64,000 bases of DNA, taken from assembly GCA_003278255.1 (NCBI GenBank), contig QCFZ01000004.1:29057-93056 (forward strand), in the 5' to 3' direction. Origin of the DNA: Prochlorococcus sp. AG-363-O15 (lineage in GTDB: Bacteria; Cyanobacteriota; Cyanobacteriia; PCC-6307; Cyanobiaceae). Below are positions 19,985-28,673 of the stretch, piece after piece; the stretch's first letter is position 1; each line of letters begins with the position of its first letter. The position numbers and the translations under genes are program-made. Under the pieces are notes generated by a model that saw only the letters and a program-made list of their open reading frames with translations, was not told the origin of the DNA and searched no databases.

Positions 19985-20350
19985 ATGGATGATAATTTTA
20001 AATCTTCTCAAACTACCGTAGAAGCAGAGGTAGTAGATAGCTCTGTAATTGACGAGAATACATTTAGAAAAGTTCTAATAAAGGCTGGCAGATCACTTGC
20101 CATACCAGCCTTAGAGGCATATGAAATGATTATAGATCCATCAACACCACCTCAGGCAAGACTGACAATGCTTGCCGCACTTACTTACTTGATAATGCCT
20201 TTGGATCTAATCCCAGACCTTATTCCAGTTGCTGGATTTAGCGACGACCTTGTTGCATTAACTGCAGTAATTAGTCTATGGAGTAATCACATCACTCCTC
20301 AGATACGAGATAGAGCGCGCCGCAAACTAAATAAATGGATTCCTCTTTAA
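19985..20350 (+). CDS. DUF1232 (YkvA-like) membrane protein
   Basis: 121 residues. The signature YLIMPLDLIPDLIPVAGFSDD (about 73-93) with flanking hydrophobic helices defines the DUF1232/YkvA family, of unknown function. An acidic N-terminus precedes the membrane part. The next gene begins five bases after the stop, so the two form an operon. Confidence 0.85.
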   Translation: MDDNFKSSQTTVEAEVVDSSVIDENTFRKVLIKAGRSLAIPALEAYEMIIDPSTPPQARLTMLAALTYLIMPLDLIPDLIPVAGFSDDLVALTAVISLWSNHITPQIRDRARRKLNKWIPL

Positions 20351-20355
20351 CCCAA

Positions 20356-20694
20356 ATGTCTTCTTGGTCAGAAAAAACCGAAGAAGATCTGGCACTTCTA
20401 CTGAAAGATTGGCTAAAGCAACAAGGTAAGACTCAAGCAGATCTACGTAGAAGTCTTCAAGCAGTATCCACCAGAATGCCAGCCTTAATTGAAGTCTTAA
20501 AACAAGAATACTTAAAAGGAGGAATGCCTATGGTCGCAAATCGTCTGTGTGCAATTGAACAAGAATGGTCAATAAATCAATCGACAAATCAAATAAGCAA
20601 AGACAACAAAGATCCTTTTGGCCAGCTAGACCTTATCTTGCAAGAAATTAGAGACGACTATGAAATCAACGATTTAAAAGACCAACCAAAATAA
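20356..20694 (+). CDS. Hypothetical protein, partner of DUF1232 gene
   Basis: About 112 residues from ATG 20356 (an ATG at 20335 would overlap the previous gene by 16 bases). Soluble and helical. KQQGKTQADLRRSLQAVSTR has the look of a helix-turn-helix, but the match is weak and no family is recognised. Probably co-transcribed with the DUF1232 gene. Confidence 0.68.
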   Translation: MSSWSEKTEEDLALLLKDWLKQQGKTQADLRRSLQAVSTRMPALIEVLKQEYLKGGMPMVANRLCAIEQEWSINQSTNQISKDNKDPFGQLDLILQEIRDDYEINDLKDQPK

Positions 20695-20697
20695 ATT

Positions 20698-20756
20698 TAA
20701 AAAAAATTCTCATATTATAAGAAGATATTCTCTGAGATTCCTCTCTTCTTATGAGA
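20698..20756 (-). terminator. Intrinsic terminator for the Nif11-cupin gene
   Basis: On the minus strand TCTCATAAGAAGA can pair with TCTTCTT and ATGAGA, interrupted by a five-base bulge, followed by a run of eight T. It is 43 bases past the stop of the minus-strand Nif11-cupin gene. Confidence 0.6.
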
Positions 20757-20799
20757 CTAATTCATTGGCAAATCGATTTAAATTAAACAATTACTAGAT

Positions 20800-21315
20800 C
20801 TATTTCCATAACAAAGTCAACCAAACCGTACCAGGCTCAGGATCTGTTCTTTCAACTCTATGCATGCGATGAGGAGTTAAATATAAGTTATCGCCAACAC
20901 TTAAATTAATCAAAACATCAGGATTCTTAAGTTTTAAACTTGCATTTCCACGTAGAAGCAAAATCCACTCATGCTCTCTTTGGTCATACCAAAATCCCTC
21001 TTCATTTGAGAAATTACAAGAAACAATCAATTCAAGCCGCCAATCAGCACTCTCTTTTAGAAGGTATTTTTCTTCTTGTCCCTTCTTGGGAATAGATTTT
21101 GCTAACAAATTCTTCTCAAGCTGAAGCCCAATTTCAGGCTCCCCCCAACGACGTCCAATCTCATATCCCCAAGATTTTGCAAGTTCTACTACCTGATTGT
21201 GATTTTGACAGTCAGACAGCAATTTCCTCCTTCCAGGTACCTTGTCCAAAGAATCCACAAGATTCTGCAATTGTTCAACCTTATGAAGGAAACACTTCAG
21301 ATCATGTTCTGCCAT
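20800..21315 (-). CDS. Nif11-like domain fused to a cupin domain
   Basis: A 171-residue protein with two parts. Residues 1-60 (MAEHDLKCFLHKVEQLQNL, then QVVELAKSWGYEIG) fit a Nif11-type helical domain. Residues about 90-171 are a single cupin barrel: REHEWILLLRGNASL with H115, and GDNLYLTPHRMHRVERTDP with H149 and H152, which could bind a metal. The cupin ligand is unknown. An intrinsic terminator follows. The fusion suggests the Nif11 fold here is a recognition or interaction module rather than a peptide leader. Confidence 0.72.
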   Translation of the reverse strand: MAEHDLKCFLHKVEQLQNLVDSLDKVPGRRKLLSDCQNHNQVVELAKSWGYEIGRRWGEPEIGLQLEKNLLAKSIPKKGQEEKYLLKESADWRLELIVSCNFSNEEGFWYDQREHEWILLLRGNASLKLKNPDVLINLSVGDNLYLTPHRMHRVERTDPEPGTVWLTLLWK

Positions 21316-21489
21316 CTAGCAATGCCTCAATTTAAAAGTGTTAAAGAATCTCAAAGTCATAATGATTTGCAATTCAATATGCAAGTACTCCCTACCTAAT
21401 CAAAAAATTATATCCAGTCAAAATTCAACCAATAGTCACAGGTTAAATTCAGTTGCTTAGATGGAACTTCCAAAGTAGGCCATTATTTC

Positions 21490-21867
21490 ATGAAACAAGA
21501 CAAAAACTTTCTTCATCTATTTTGGAAGAGCTTTGAACAAGTACTCATCTCAGCAATAATGCTTATTATAGTTTTTGGTGTCTCTAATGCTGCCTGGGCT
21601 GAAGAAAACACTATTGGCAAGGATCTGTTCATTAAAAATTGCTCTGGTTGTCATATAAATGGTGGAAATATTATTCGTAGGAACAAAACCCTAAAAATTG
21701 AAGCCTTAAAACGAAACGGTTTAGATAATCCTGAAGCTATAGCAAGAATTGCTCGAATTGGAATTGGAAGTATGAGTGGATATGAAGAAGTCTTAGGAGA
21801 GGGAGGAGATCAACTGGTTGCAAATTGGATATGGGAACAAACTCAGAATGCATGGACCCAAGGATAA
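21490..21867 (+). CDS. petJ: Cytochrome c6-like c-type cytochrome
   Basis: A 125-residue exported cytochrome. The signal peptide ends near AWA at 37, heme attachment is CSGCH (51-55) and the probable axial Met is M95 in GSMSGY. Length and the Y/W-rich tail (VANWIWEQTQNAW) suit cytochrome c6, which replaces or supplements plastocyanin between b6f and photosystem I. Several c6-like subclasses exist in picocyanobacteria, so petJ is the best but not certain name. The 3' end overlaps the converging YciI gene by 25 bases. Confidence 0.85.
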   Translation: MKQDKNFLHLFWKSFEQVLISAIMLIIVFGVSNAAWAEENTIGKDLFIKNCSGCHINGGNIIRRNKTLKIEALKRNGLDNPEAIARIARIGIGSMSGYEEVLGEGGDQLVANWIWEQTQNAWTQG

Positions 21868-22112
21868 ATGTCTAATGAAGTCCAAATACCTTCCTTCCAA
21901 TAAACGTCCTCTTGCAAAAGCTTCTTAACAATATCCAAACCACTTGCTTCAAAGATTCCAAAAACATACCTATTACATTTAGTTGGACCAAGGGTGATCA
22001 ATATCCCCTGCTCCTTGAGTTTAGAAAGCCTACTTAGGTGCTCTTCACGAAAAGGGACACGCTTTTCAAGCGCGTTATCGCAGTAAGTACCCCAAAGAAC
22101 AAATTGCTCCAT
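21843..22112 (-). CDS. YciI family protein
   Basis: An 89-residue small protein with the YciI/dimeric ferredoxin-like pattern: LWGTYCDNALEKRVPFREEHL at the start, then LKEQGILITLGP and GIWTSLDIYPW. The family includes chloromuconolactone dehalogenase-like proteins; cellular role unknown. The end overlaps the cytochrome gene on the opposite strand. Confidence 0.8.
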   Translation of the reverse strand: MEQFVLWGTYCDNALEKRVPFREEHLSRLSKLKEQGILITLGPTKCNRYVFGIFEASGLDIVKKLLQEDVYWKEGIWTSLDIYPWVHAF

Positions 22113-22155
22113 GCTCTCTATTTTAACTCTCCTTGGACAATTTGCTCATAAATAA

Positions 22156-22185
22156 TTGCACAAACGGAACAAAAAAGGTTATGTT
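22156..22185 (+). promoter_or_regulatory. Putative sigma-70 promoter of the cyAbrB gene
   Basis: TTGCAC and TATGTT separated by 18 bases, about 30 bases before the ATG. Fits a housekeeping promoter but is a pattern match only. Confidence 0.4.
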
Positions 22186-22213
22186 ATTTGTAGATCACTC
22201 TTAATTACTGATC

Positions 22214-22585
22214 ATGCTCACTGGTAGCGACCTGCTCACTAAAGTCAAAGAACTAGGTGATGTCAGCAAATCTGATCTTGTTCGTGCTTGTGGATATGTA
22301 TCCACTAAAAAAGGTGGTGGAGATCGTCTCAACTTCACTGCTTTCTACGAAGCTTTGCTTGAAGCTAAAGGAGTCAACCTTGGTGATACTGGCATCGCTG
22401 GCATTGGAAAAGGTGGAAGAAAGCTTAGTTATGTAGCTACGGTTCAAGGCAACGGTAATCTATTAATTGGCAAGGCATACACAGCCCTACTTGATCTAAA
22501 ACCAGGTGATGATTTTGAGATCAAGTTAGGAAGAAAGCAAATAAGGCTTGTTCCTTCTGGGACAGATGAAGGTGACGAAGACTAA
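22214..22585 (+). CDS. cyAbrB-type transcriptional regulator
   Basis: A 123-residue cyanobacterial AbrB-like protein. The N-terminal conserved region GDVSKSDLVRACGYVSTKKG is diagnostic for cyAbrB. The C-terminal AbrB-type part (KPGDDFEIKLGRKQIRLV) binds DNA. Family knowledge: cyAbrBs are abundant nucleoid-associated regulators that tune carbon and nitrogen responses, including inorganic-carbon uptake genes. It is monocistronic: own promoter pattern and strong terminator. Confidence 0.92.
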   Translation: MLTGSDLLTKVKELGDVSKSDLVRACGYVSTKKGGGDRLNFTAFYEALLEAKGVNLGDTGIAGIGKGGRKLSYVATVQGNGNLLIGKAYTALLDLKPGDDFEIKLGRKQIRLVPSGTDEGDED

Positions 22586-22647
22586 GTTGATGCTTTAAAA
22601 GGATTTTCTACATTCCTAAGAGATTAAACAAATTCATAAGAATAGAG

Positions 22648-22677
22648 AAAGCCCTGAAGATATCACAGGGCTTTTTT
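22648..22677 (+). terminator. Intrinsic terminator after cyAbrB gene
   Basis: AAAGCCCTG and CAGGGCTTT form a nine-pair stem around a short loop, ending in a run of T. It may also help stop convergent trpA transcription. Confidence 0.85.
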
Positions 22678-22721
22678 GCTGTAATTAAATGCTTAATACT
22701 AAATTTGCTTACTATTAAAAC

Positions 22722-23537
22722 CTAACCGGCTGCCTTACGCAGCTCATTGCAAAAACTGCCTGCTTCATTAACAGCTGAACCAGGGGCAGCATTAGCGATT
22801 CTCTTAACTAAAGCACTCCCTACTATCGCTCCATCAGCACCCCAACTTCGTACCTGACGGACCTGTTCTGGACCAGAAATTCCAAAGCCAACAGCTACAG
22901 GCCCTGTAGAAGATTCCTTGAGTTGTTTAACCAGAGCCTTTACTCTGGTCTCAATAAATGATCTTTCACCAGTAACACCAGTAACACTCACTAAATATGT
23001 AAAGCCACGACTACTCATTGCAATTCTTGTCATACGTTCCTTTGGTGTTGTAGGGGCAACTAGAAGGACTAAATCAAGTCCTCTATTAGCTGCTAATGGT
23101 GAAAGAATCTCTGCTTCTTCAAGTGGAAGATCTGGAACAACCAAACCAGAAGCTCCTGCATTTGCCGCCTGTTCACAAAATGAATCCATTCCTAAATTAA
23201 GCAATGGATTGCTATAAGTAAAAAGTATGACCGGAACAGATAGTTTTCCTCGTAAGGAATACAACATTTCAAATACAAGCGAAGGATTTGTTCCTGAAGC
23301 AAGTGCACGACTAGCGGCAGCCTGTATTACTGGTCCATCAGCAAGTGGATCACTATATGGAATCCCAAGTTCAATAATGTCAGCACCTTTTTCTTGAAGT
23401 TTCAGCAAAATCTCAGCTGAAATGGTTAAATCAGGATCTCCTGCCATAAGAAAAGGCATAAGTGCAATACGCCCTTCCTGCTGAAGCTTCGTAAAACAAG
23501 AACTAATAGTGTTATGTAAAAAGGGTTGTGTTTTCAA
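22722..23537 (-). CDS. trpA: Tryptophan synthase alpha chain TrpA
   Basis: Cleaves indole-3-glycerol phosphate to indole and glyceraldehyde-3-phosphate. 271 residues, TIM barrel. Catalytic Glu and Asp are in [17 protein letters not shown]; the flexible loop is FTYSNPLL, and the phosphate site is VAVGFGIS with GAIVGSALV. Full length. It is upstream-linked on the same strand to DUF3007 and ndhL. Confidence 0.97.
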   Translation of the reverse strand: MKTQPFLHNTISSCFTKLQQEGRIALMPFLMAGDPDLTISAEILLKLQEKGADIIELGIPYSDPLADGPVIQAAASRALASGTNPSLVFEMLYSLRGKLSVPVILFTYSNPLLNLGMDSFCEQAANAGASGLVVPDLPLEEAEILSPLAANRGLDLVLLVAPTTPKERMTRIAMSSRGFTYLVSVTGVTGERSFIETRVKALVKQLKESSTGPVAVGFGISGPEQVRQVRSWGADGAIVGSALVKRIANAAPGSAVNEAGSFCNELRKAAG

Positions 23538-23590
23538 GAGGTCTCCTTAGCAAAAAATGAAACAGAAAATAATGTAAGTTTTGGAACAAT

Positions 23591-23938
23591 TTACAAATCA
23601 GATGGTGCCTGAAGTGTTTTCTTATCAGCCTCAACCTCTTCGATCAGACGAATCTGCTCATGTTCAGACATGGAATCAAATCTCGACTGAAGTTCTTCAT
23701 TAGTCAGCTCTTCATAGGCCTTCCTGTAACGCTTTCTCTGTTCTATGAAAGTCATTTTACCGGTGACAACACGGAACAAATAGGAGCCGGTCCACGCAAT
23801 AACAACAACCACAAGAAAAGCCTCTGAGGCAATACCAGCTGAAGCACCTTCAAAACCTAAAAAACGAAATCCCCAAAAGGCAATAGCGCCTAGCAACAAG
23901 GTCAAGAGGCCAAGTTGAATGACTTGTAAACGTGTCAA
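23591..23938 (-). CDS. DUF3007 family membrane protein
   Basis: 115 residues: two membrane segments (about 8-28 and 36-57), then a charged tail (EQRKRYRKAYEELTNEELQ). This matches cyanobacterial DUF3007, function unknown. Only four bases separate it from ndhL upstream, so a role around the NDH-1 complex or thylakoid membrane is possible by association. Confidence 0.75.
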   Translation of the reverse strand: MTRLQVIQLGLLTLLLGAIAFWGFRFLGFEGASAGIASEAFLVVVVIAWTGSYLFRVVTGKMTFIEQRKRYRKAYEELTNEELQSRFDSMSEHEQIRLIEEVEADKKTLQAPSDL

Positions 23939-23942
23939 CGGC

Positions 23943-24167
23943 TCACCCCTCTCCTTGACCTTTGAAGCGAAAATTGAGAAAAGGAGAGAACAAAATCAAC
24001 CCAGGAAAAAAGACAAACACCAAACCATAAATGCCCAACCTTTCTATTTTGCCCATAATGTGCCAACGTTTGTTCATCCAAAAATAAAGAAACAATGGCA
24101 CTACAACTAAATAGAGGAAGCCCAGAGTTGCATAAGCAGCTAGGACAAGCAATGAGTTGTTGATCAT
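23943..24167 (-). CDS. ndhL: NAD(P)H-quinone oxidoreductase subunit L
   Basis: A 74-residue membrane subunit of the cyanobacterial NDH-1 complex (respiration, cyclic electron flow, CO2 uptake). It has two membrane helices; [17 protein letters not shown] and [18 protein letters not shown] are typical. It heads the ndhL-DUF3007-trpA run. Confidence 0.92.
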   Translation of the reverse strand: MINNSLLVLAAYATLGFLYLVVVPLFLYFWMNKRWHIMGKIERLGIYGLVFVFFPGLILFSPFLNFRFKGQGEG

Positions 24168-24255
24168 TTGGGTTCCCCTGTCATCAGAGACACTATGGGA
24201 TAGAACTGACGAAAGAAATCTAGAATGAACTCAGGGCCTTGGCCCAATCATCCAA

Positions 24256-24341
24256 GGGAGCATGGCGGAATTGGTAGACGCAGCGGACTTAAAATCCGCA
24301 GGTCGTAAAAGGCTGTGGGGGTTCAAGTCCCCCTGCTCCCA
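24256..24341 (+). tRNA. trnL-UAA: tRNA-Leu(UAA), intronless
   Basis: An 86-base class II tRNA. The acceptor stem GGGAGCA pairs with TGCTCCC, the anticodon stem GCGGA with TCCGC around the loop CTTAAAA, giving anticodon TAA at 24290-24292. A variable arm and a T arm (GGGGGTTCAAGTCCCCC) follow. CCA is not encoded. The group I intron found at this anticodon in many cyanobacteria is absent. Confidence 0.97.
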
Positions 24342-24434
24342 TTAAAGATATATCTAGATAAGGGCAGTTTTTAAAAAGGCTAATTTCTTATTAATCTAAA
24401 AGAATATGAATATGTTCTATATATCAAATGAAAT

Positions 24435-24457
24435 AACTCATCATCTGTTCATGAGTT
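24435..24457 (-). terminator. Possible terminator of pyrC
   Basis: On the minus strand AACTCAT and ATGAGTT form a seven-pair stem with a nine-base loop, followed by a T-rich but interrupted tract, nine bases after the pyrC stop. Confidence 0.4.
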
Positions 24458-24465
24458 GTATTGGC

Positions 24466-25533
24466 CTAATCCTTTCTTAGAACTCGCCATCGCAAATTCT
24501 CACCAGAATGAAATGGAACCAAATTCTCCTGGCATTTATCCTCAAGTTCAACTTGAAAAGAAGACCGTATTGTATGAGTACATTTCTCAAGTGTGATTAA
24601 ACTCTTATTTAATGGCAAACCATAGAAAGCGGCGCCAAATTCACTAGCAAAAGCCTCTAATCGATCAAGTGCGTCTTCTGCTTCAAAAACATCAAGATAA
24701 CTTTCAAGTGCATAAGGCGCATTAAATATCCCAGCACATCCACATGAACTCTGCTTAGCAGCTCTCAAATGAGGGGCTGAATCTGTCCCAAGGAAAAATC
24801 TCGGATTACCGCTAGTTGCTGCACGTCGTAAAGCTAAACGATGTCGTTCTCTTTTCGCTACTGGCAGACAATAAAAATCACTTCGTAATCCACCAGAAAA
24901 CATTGCATTGCGATTGATATGTAAATGGTGAGGAGTGATAGTTGCTGCCAACCTGGAAGAACTGGCTTCAACAAACCTAACTGCTTGCTCTGTTGTAATA
25001 TGTTCTAAAACTACACGAAGATTTGGATAACGACTTAACAACGGGATCAAACATCTATCAATAAAAACAGCTTCTCTATCAAAAATATCTATATGAGATT
25101 CGGTTGATTCTCCATGAATAAGTAGTGGCATATCAATCCGTTCCATCGTCTCAAGAAGAGAATGAATTGCATCTATAGAAGTAACACCTTCGCTAGAATT
25201 GGTTGTAGAATTAGCAGGATAAAGTTTTGCAGCAAAAAAAACACCCTTATTATAACCATCCTCCAATTCTTTAGAACAAAAGTCATCAGTTAAATAAGCC
25301 GTCATCAATGGAGTAAATAAATCTTTTGAAGGAATTGCAGCAATTATTCTTTGACGATAAGCCTCTGCAGCTACAATAGTTTTAATAGGAGGCAAAATAT
25401 TGGGCATCACAATCGCTCGTCGAAACACTCGAGTTGTATGACCTAAAACAGATTTCAAAATAGATCCATCTCTAAGGTGTAAATGCCAATCATCAGGCTG
25501 GCGTAATGTAAGTAGATCAATAGAATTTGTCAC
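24466..25533 (-). CDS. pyrC: Dihydroorotase PyrC
   Basis: Third step of pyrimidine synthesis, N-carbamoyl-aspartate to dihydroorotate. 355 residues of the short homodimeric (E. coli PyrC-like) type. Metal ligands are HLHLRDG near the start, the lysine that becomes carboxylated in FAAKLYP, and histidines in LLIHGE and ATITPHHL; FFLGTDSAPH carries the catalytic Asp. Monocistronic, next to tRNA-Leu. Confidence 0.95.
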   Translation of the reverse strand: MTNSIDLLTLRQPDDWHLHLRDGSILKSVLGHTTRVFRRAIVMPNILPPIKTIVAAEAYRQRIIAAIPSKDLFTPLMTAYLTDDFCSKELEDGYNKGVFFAAKLYPANSTTNSSEGVTSIDAIHSLLETMERIDMPLLIHGESTESHIDIFDREAVFIDRCLIPLLSRYPNLRVVLEHITTEQAVRFVEASSSRLAATITPHHLHINRNAMFSGGLRSDFYCLPVAKRERHRLALRRAATSGNPRFFLGTDSAPHLRAAKQSSCGCAGIFNAPYALESYLDVFEAEDALDRLEAFASEFGAAFYGLPLNKSLITLEKCTHTIRSSFQVELEDKCQENLVPFHSGENLRWRVLRKD

Positions 25534-25940
25534 TAAATTGACTCCTTAATTAGATAAAGATAAAGAGTTCGGTAAAAGAAAAAAAATAATGAACACTTTC
25601 GAAAAGAGTTTCTTTTCCTGATTCTAATGGAAAAAATATTGTATAGAGCATAACAGTTTCAAGTAAAAAGATTATTAAAAAAAATCATAAGGAAAATGGG
25701 CTTAAACTGTAGTGTCAATAAAAAGTGTGTCAATCAATCTCATACCTTAATACGGGTCAAGCCAAGTAAATACACCTCAATTGCTACAAAAACATTCTTT
25801 GTGTCTAATGGTCAAGTGCGTCTCCAAACCAGACTTAGCAAAGCGACATGAAGAAATATCAGTTAAAACAAGAATATTGACTCCTTAGGACATCAAAGTT
25901 GAATCAAGGAGCAAAATCCAATGATCTTTAAAGCTTCAGT
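25534..25940. other. 407-base intergenic region between pyrC and the exchanger gene
   Basis: AT-rich stretch separating divergent pyrC and the Na+/Ca2+ exchanger, so it must hold promoters for both. I found no tRNA, strong hairpin or repeat. The only open frame of note is a 26-codon ORF at 25808-25888, listed separately. Confidence 0.6.
25808..25888 (+). CDS. Possible 26-residue small protein
   Basis: An ATG-initiated frame reading MVKCVSKPDLAKRHEEIS and onward to TAG. It is basic and begins with a plausible protein-like composition, but has no clear ribosome site and no recognised family. It lies in the leader region of the exchanger gene. Weak call. Confidence 0.22.
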   Translation: MVKCVSKPDLAKRHEEISVKTRILTP

Positions 25941-27050
25941 ATGCCAAGTTTCTTAATTTCAATCTTAGAATTACTAGCAGGGATAGGCCTTCTATTTGGT
26001 GGTGGAGAACTTTTTGTAAAAGGTTCAGTAGCTTTGTCGCTAATTCTAGGAATTCCTCAGCTAGTAATTGGCTTAACAGTGGTTTCTCTTGGGACAAGTG
26101 CGCCAGAACTGTTTGTCAGTATTGGATCATTTTTTAAAGGGTCCGACACACTTGCGGTAAGCAATGTCGTTGGAAGCAACATTTTCAATGTTTTAGTGGT
26201 TCTTGGTAGTAGCGCATTAATTCTTCCTTTACAAGTCGAAAGTCGATTAGTAAGAAGGGATGTGCCATTGCTTTTGGCAGTTTCTGCAGCTGTTTGGGGA
26301 ATGGCCTCAACAGGAAATGTGACATGGCAAGCAGGCTTAGCACTTCTAATCGCTTTAACAATTAATACGGCTTGGGAAATAAGAACAGTTAGAGAGACTC
26401 CAGATGGCATGGAAAATGCTGAACCTCAAATAAATTCCACTTACTCAGTTGGTGGATGGCCGAAGGCAATAATTAATATTTCTATCGGAATTACTCTTCT
26501 GTCTATAGGTTCAAATCTCTTAGTCAATGGTGCAGGTGCAACCGCTGAAATATTAGGAGTAAGTGAAGCAATCATTGGCTTAACAATTGTATCCGCAGGA
26601 ACATCAATGCCGGAGCTGATTACATCTATAGTTGCCGCATTAAGAGGTAAAACAGATTTAGCTATTGGGAATGTTGTTGGGAGTAGTCTTTTAAACCAAT
26701 TATTAGTACTTGGAAGTTGTGCTTTTATCTCTGGGGGGAATGGATTAGATGTTGAAAACATATTAATCCAAAGAGACTTGCCTATTATGGTTGCAACAAC
26801 TTTAGCTTGTATGCCAATCTTCTGGACAGAGGGAAGAATAACTAGACTTGAAGGTGGGATTCTATTAACACTATATATATTCTACTTAGTAGATCAAATC
26901 CTTCCTTACACAATCCCAACATTCCACAACCAATTTAGACTTACAATAATATGTGTTATTCTACCAATATTAATCATATTAATAACAAATCAGACAATTA
27001 ATTATTGGTTTCAAACCAGAAAACAAAAAAGGTATGACAAACTTTCTTAA
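25941..27050 (+). CDS. Na+/Ca2+ (or H+/Ca2+) exchanger, CaCA/YrbG family
   Basis: A 369-residue membrane antiporter with two homologous halves of about five helices. Each half carries the ion-binding alpha-repeat: GTSAPELFVSIGSF with VGSNIFNVLVVLG in the first, GTSMPELITSIVAAL with VGSSLLNQLLVLG in the second. The central loop is hydrophilic (RETPDGMENAEPQ). Exports Ca2+ in exchange for Na+ or H+ in the plasma membrane or thylakoid; the coupling ion cannot be read from sequence. Confidence 0.92.
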   Translation: MPSFLISILELLAGIGLLFGGGELFVKGSVALSLILGIPQLVIGLTVVSLGTSAPELFVSIGSFFKGSDTLAVSNVVGSNIFNVLVVLGSSALILPLQVESRLVRRDVPLLLAVSAAVWGMASTGNVTWQAGLALLIALTINTAWEIRTVRETPDGMENAEPQINSTYSVGGWPKAIINISIGITLLSIGSNLLVNGAGATAEILGVSEAIIGLTIVSAGTSMPELITSIVAALRGKTDLAIGNVVGSSLLNQLLVLGSCAFISGGNGLDVENILIQRDLPIMVATTLACMPIFWTEGRITRLEGGILLTLYIFYLVDQILPYTIPTFHNQFRLTIICVILPILIILITNQTINYWFQTRKQKRYDKLS

Positions 27051-27097
27051 AATTAAAACCCATGTTTTAACTAATAGGAATATATAAGGAAAAATAT

Positions 27098-28459
27098 TTA
27101 TTTCATGGTTACAAACTCCTCTGCAATAGTTGGATGCAATGCCATTGTTCTATCAAAATCAGACTTGGTTGCTCCCATCCCAATTGCAATAGCAGCCATC
27201 TGAATTATTTCAGCTGAATGATCACCAAGCATATGGCAACCTATAACTTGATCAGTGTATTTATTTACTATTAATTTAAGAATAGTCTTAGATCCAATCT
27301 TAGACAAGGCTTGTGACATTGGTCGAAAGGATGCTCTATAAATTAAAATATTTTCCTTTCCAAATCTAGCAATAGCATCAATTTCAGAAAGGCCTACAGC
27401 CGCTAACTCAGGCTGACTAAATACTGCTGTTGGAATAATTTCATAATTAACTTCACGCTTAATCTTGCCAAAAACACTATCTGCAAAAGCTCTACCCTCA
27501 TCTATCGCGACAGGAGTTAGGGTGATGCGGTCAGTAACATCACCAACAGCATAAATATTAGGAATATTAGTAGCTAGTTTAGAATTAACTTTTATTCTTT
27601 GATTAGCAACTTCCACGCCGGCTGACTGCAATTTTAATCTGTCCAAGTATGGCTTGCGCCCAGTCGCAAAGAGGACTCCTTCGGTTGGGAATTCTATATC
27701 AGTATTAGTCTTTAATTTAAGATTACCAGGCTGACCTTCAATCATTGATATCTTTTGACTAAAGTAAATCTGAATACCTCTACTTTCCATTTCTTTCTTC
27801 AAGTGCTCTGAAAGCTCGTGATCAAAACCTTTTAATAAATTATTACCTCGTACTATCTGACGAACCTGTACTCCTAAGCTATTAAGTATACAAGCAAATT
27901 CACAAGCAATAAAACCTGCTCCAACAACAACTACTTCTTTTGGAAAAGAATTCAATAAAAACAAATCATCACTAACCCATCCTAAATCAGCTCCTACGAC
28001 ATCAGGTCTAACTGGCCTTCCTCCAACAGCTATTAGAATCCTGTCTCCTGATATTTTTCTTGACAGTTTATCGTTGTCTGTAGATGTAATTTCAACAGTA
28101 TTCGAATCTATAAAATGTGCCCATCCTTCTATCAAATCAACTCCATTCTTAGCTAAGAGCTGTATATGCAATGCATTTAATCGATCAACTTCCTTGCGAA
28201 CATTTGACAAAAGAACAGAAGTATCTGCAGAAAAGCTCTTTATTTGAACACCAAAACTACTAGCTTGTTTTAAATGCTCTTTATATAGAGATCCATAAAC
28301 TAACAATTTCTTAGGTACACAACCACGAATAACGCAAGTACCTCCGACTCGGTCACCTTCTACAATTGCCACCTTGGCTCCATAACTTGCTGCTCTCTTG
28401 GCTGCAGCAAGCCCTCCTGAACCAGCACCTAAGACTATTAAATCAAAAGAATTCTTCAA
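27098..28459 (-). CDS. gor: Glutathione reductase
   Basis: FAD-dependent reductase regenerating GSH from GSSG with NADPH. 453 residues: FAD site GAGSGG, redox pair in CVIRGCVPKK, second Rossmann VVGAGFIACEF, YAVGDVT and the C-terminal HPTIAEEF with the catalytic His. A glutathione transferase-like gene starts divergently 214 bases away. Full length. Confidence 0.95.
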   Translation of the reverse strand: MKNSFDLIVLGAGSGGLAAAKRAASYGAKVAIVEGDRVGGTCVIRGCVPKKLLVYGSLYKEHLKQASSFGVQIKSFSADTSVLLSNVRKEVDRLNALHIQLLAKNGVDLIEGWAHFIDSNTVEITSTDNDKLSRKISGDRILIAVGGRPVRPDVVGADLGWVSDDLFLLNSFPKEVVVVGAGFIACEFACILNSLGVQVRQIVRGNNLLKGFDHELSEHLKKEMESRGIQIYFSQKISMIEGQPGNLKLKTNTDIEFPTEGVLFATGRKPYLDRLKLQSAGVEVANQRIKVNSKLATNIPNIYAVGDVTDRITLTPVAIDEGRAFADSVFGKIKREVNYEIIPTAVFSQPELAAVGLSEIDAIARFGKENILIYRASFRPMSQALSKIGSKTILKLIVNKYTDQVIGCHMLGDHSAEIIQMAAIAIGMGATKSDFDRTMALHPTIAEEFVTMK

Positions 28460-28673
28460 TGGGAGTTCTATAGCTAATGATTTAATTCTCTACCTTTTAG
28501 GTCAAGGAAAACATAAAAAAAATTAGAAAGAAAATGGTCCTTGCTATAGATAGGCATTTAGTTTTACACTAATCTGTTAGCATAGTACGTTATTAAAATT
28601 TCAATTACTTTGATTATCAAGAGAAATTCATTCAAAAAGGATCTAGACAATAGAGTTAAAGGTCTAAAAAAAC

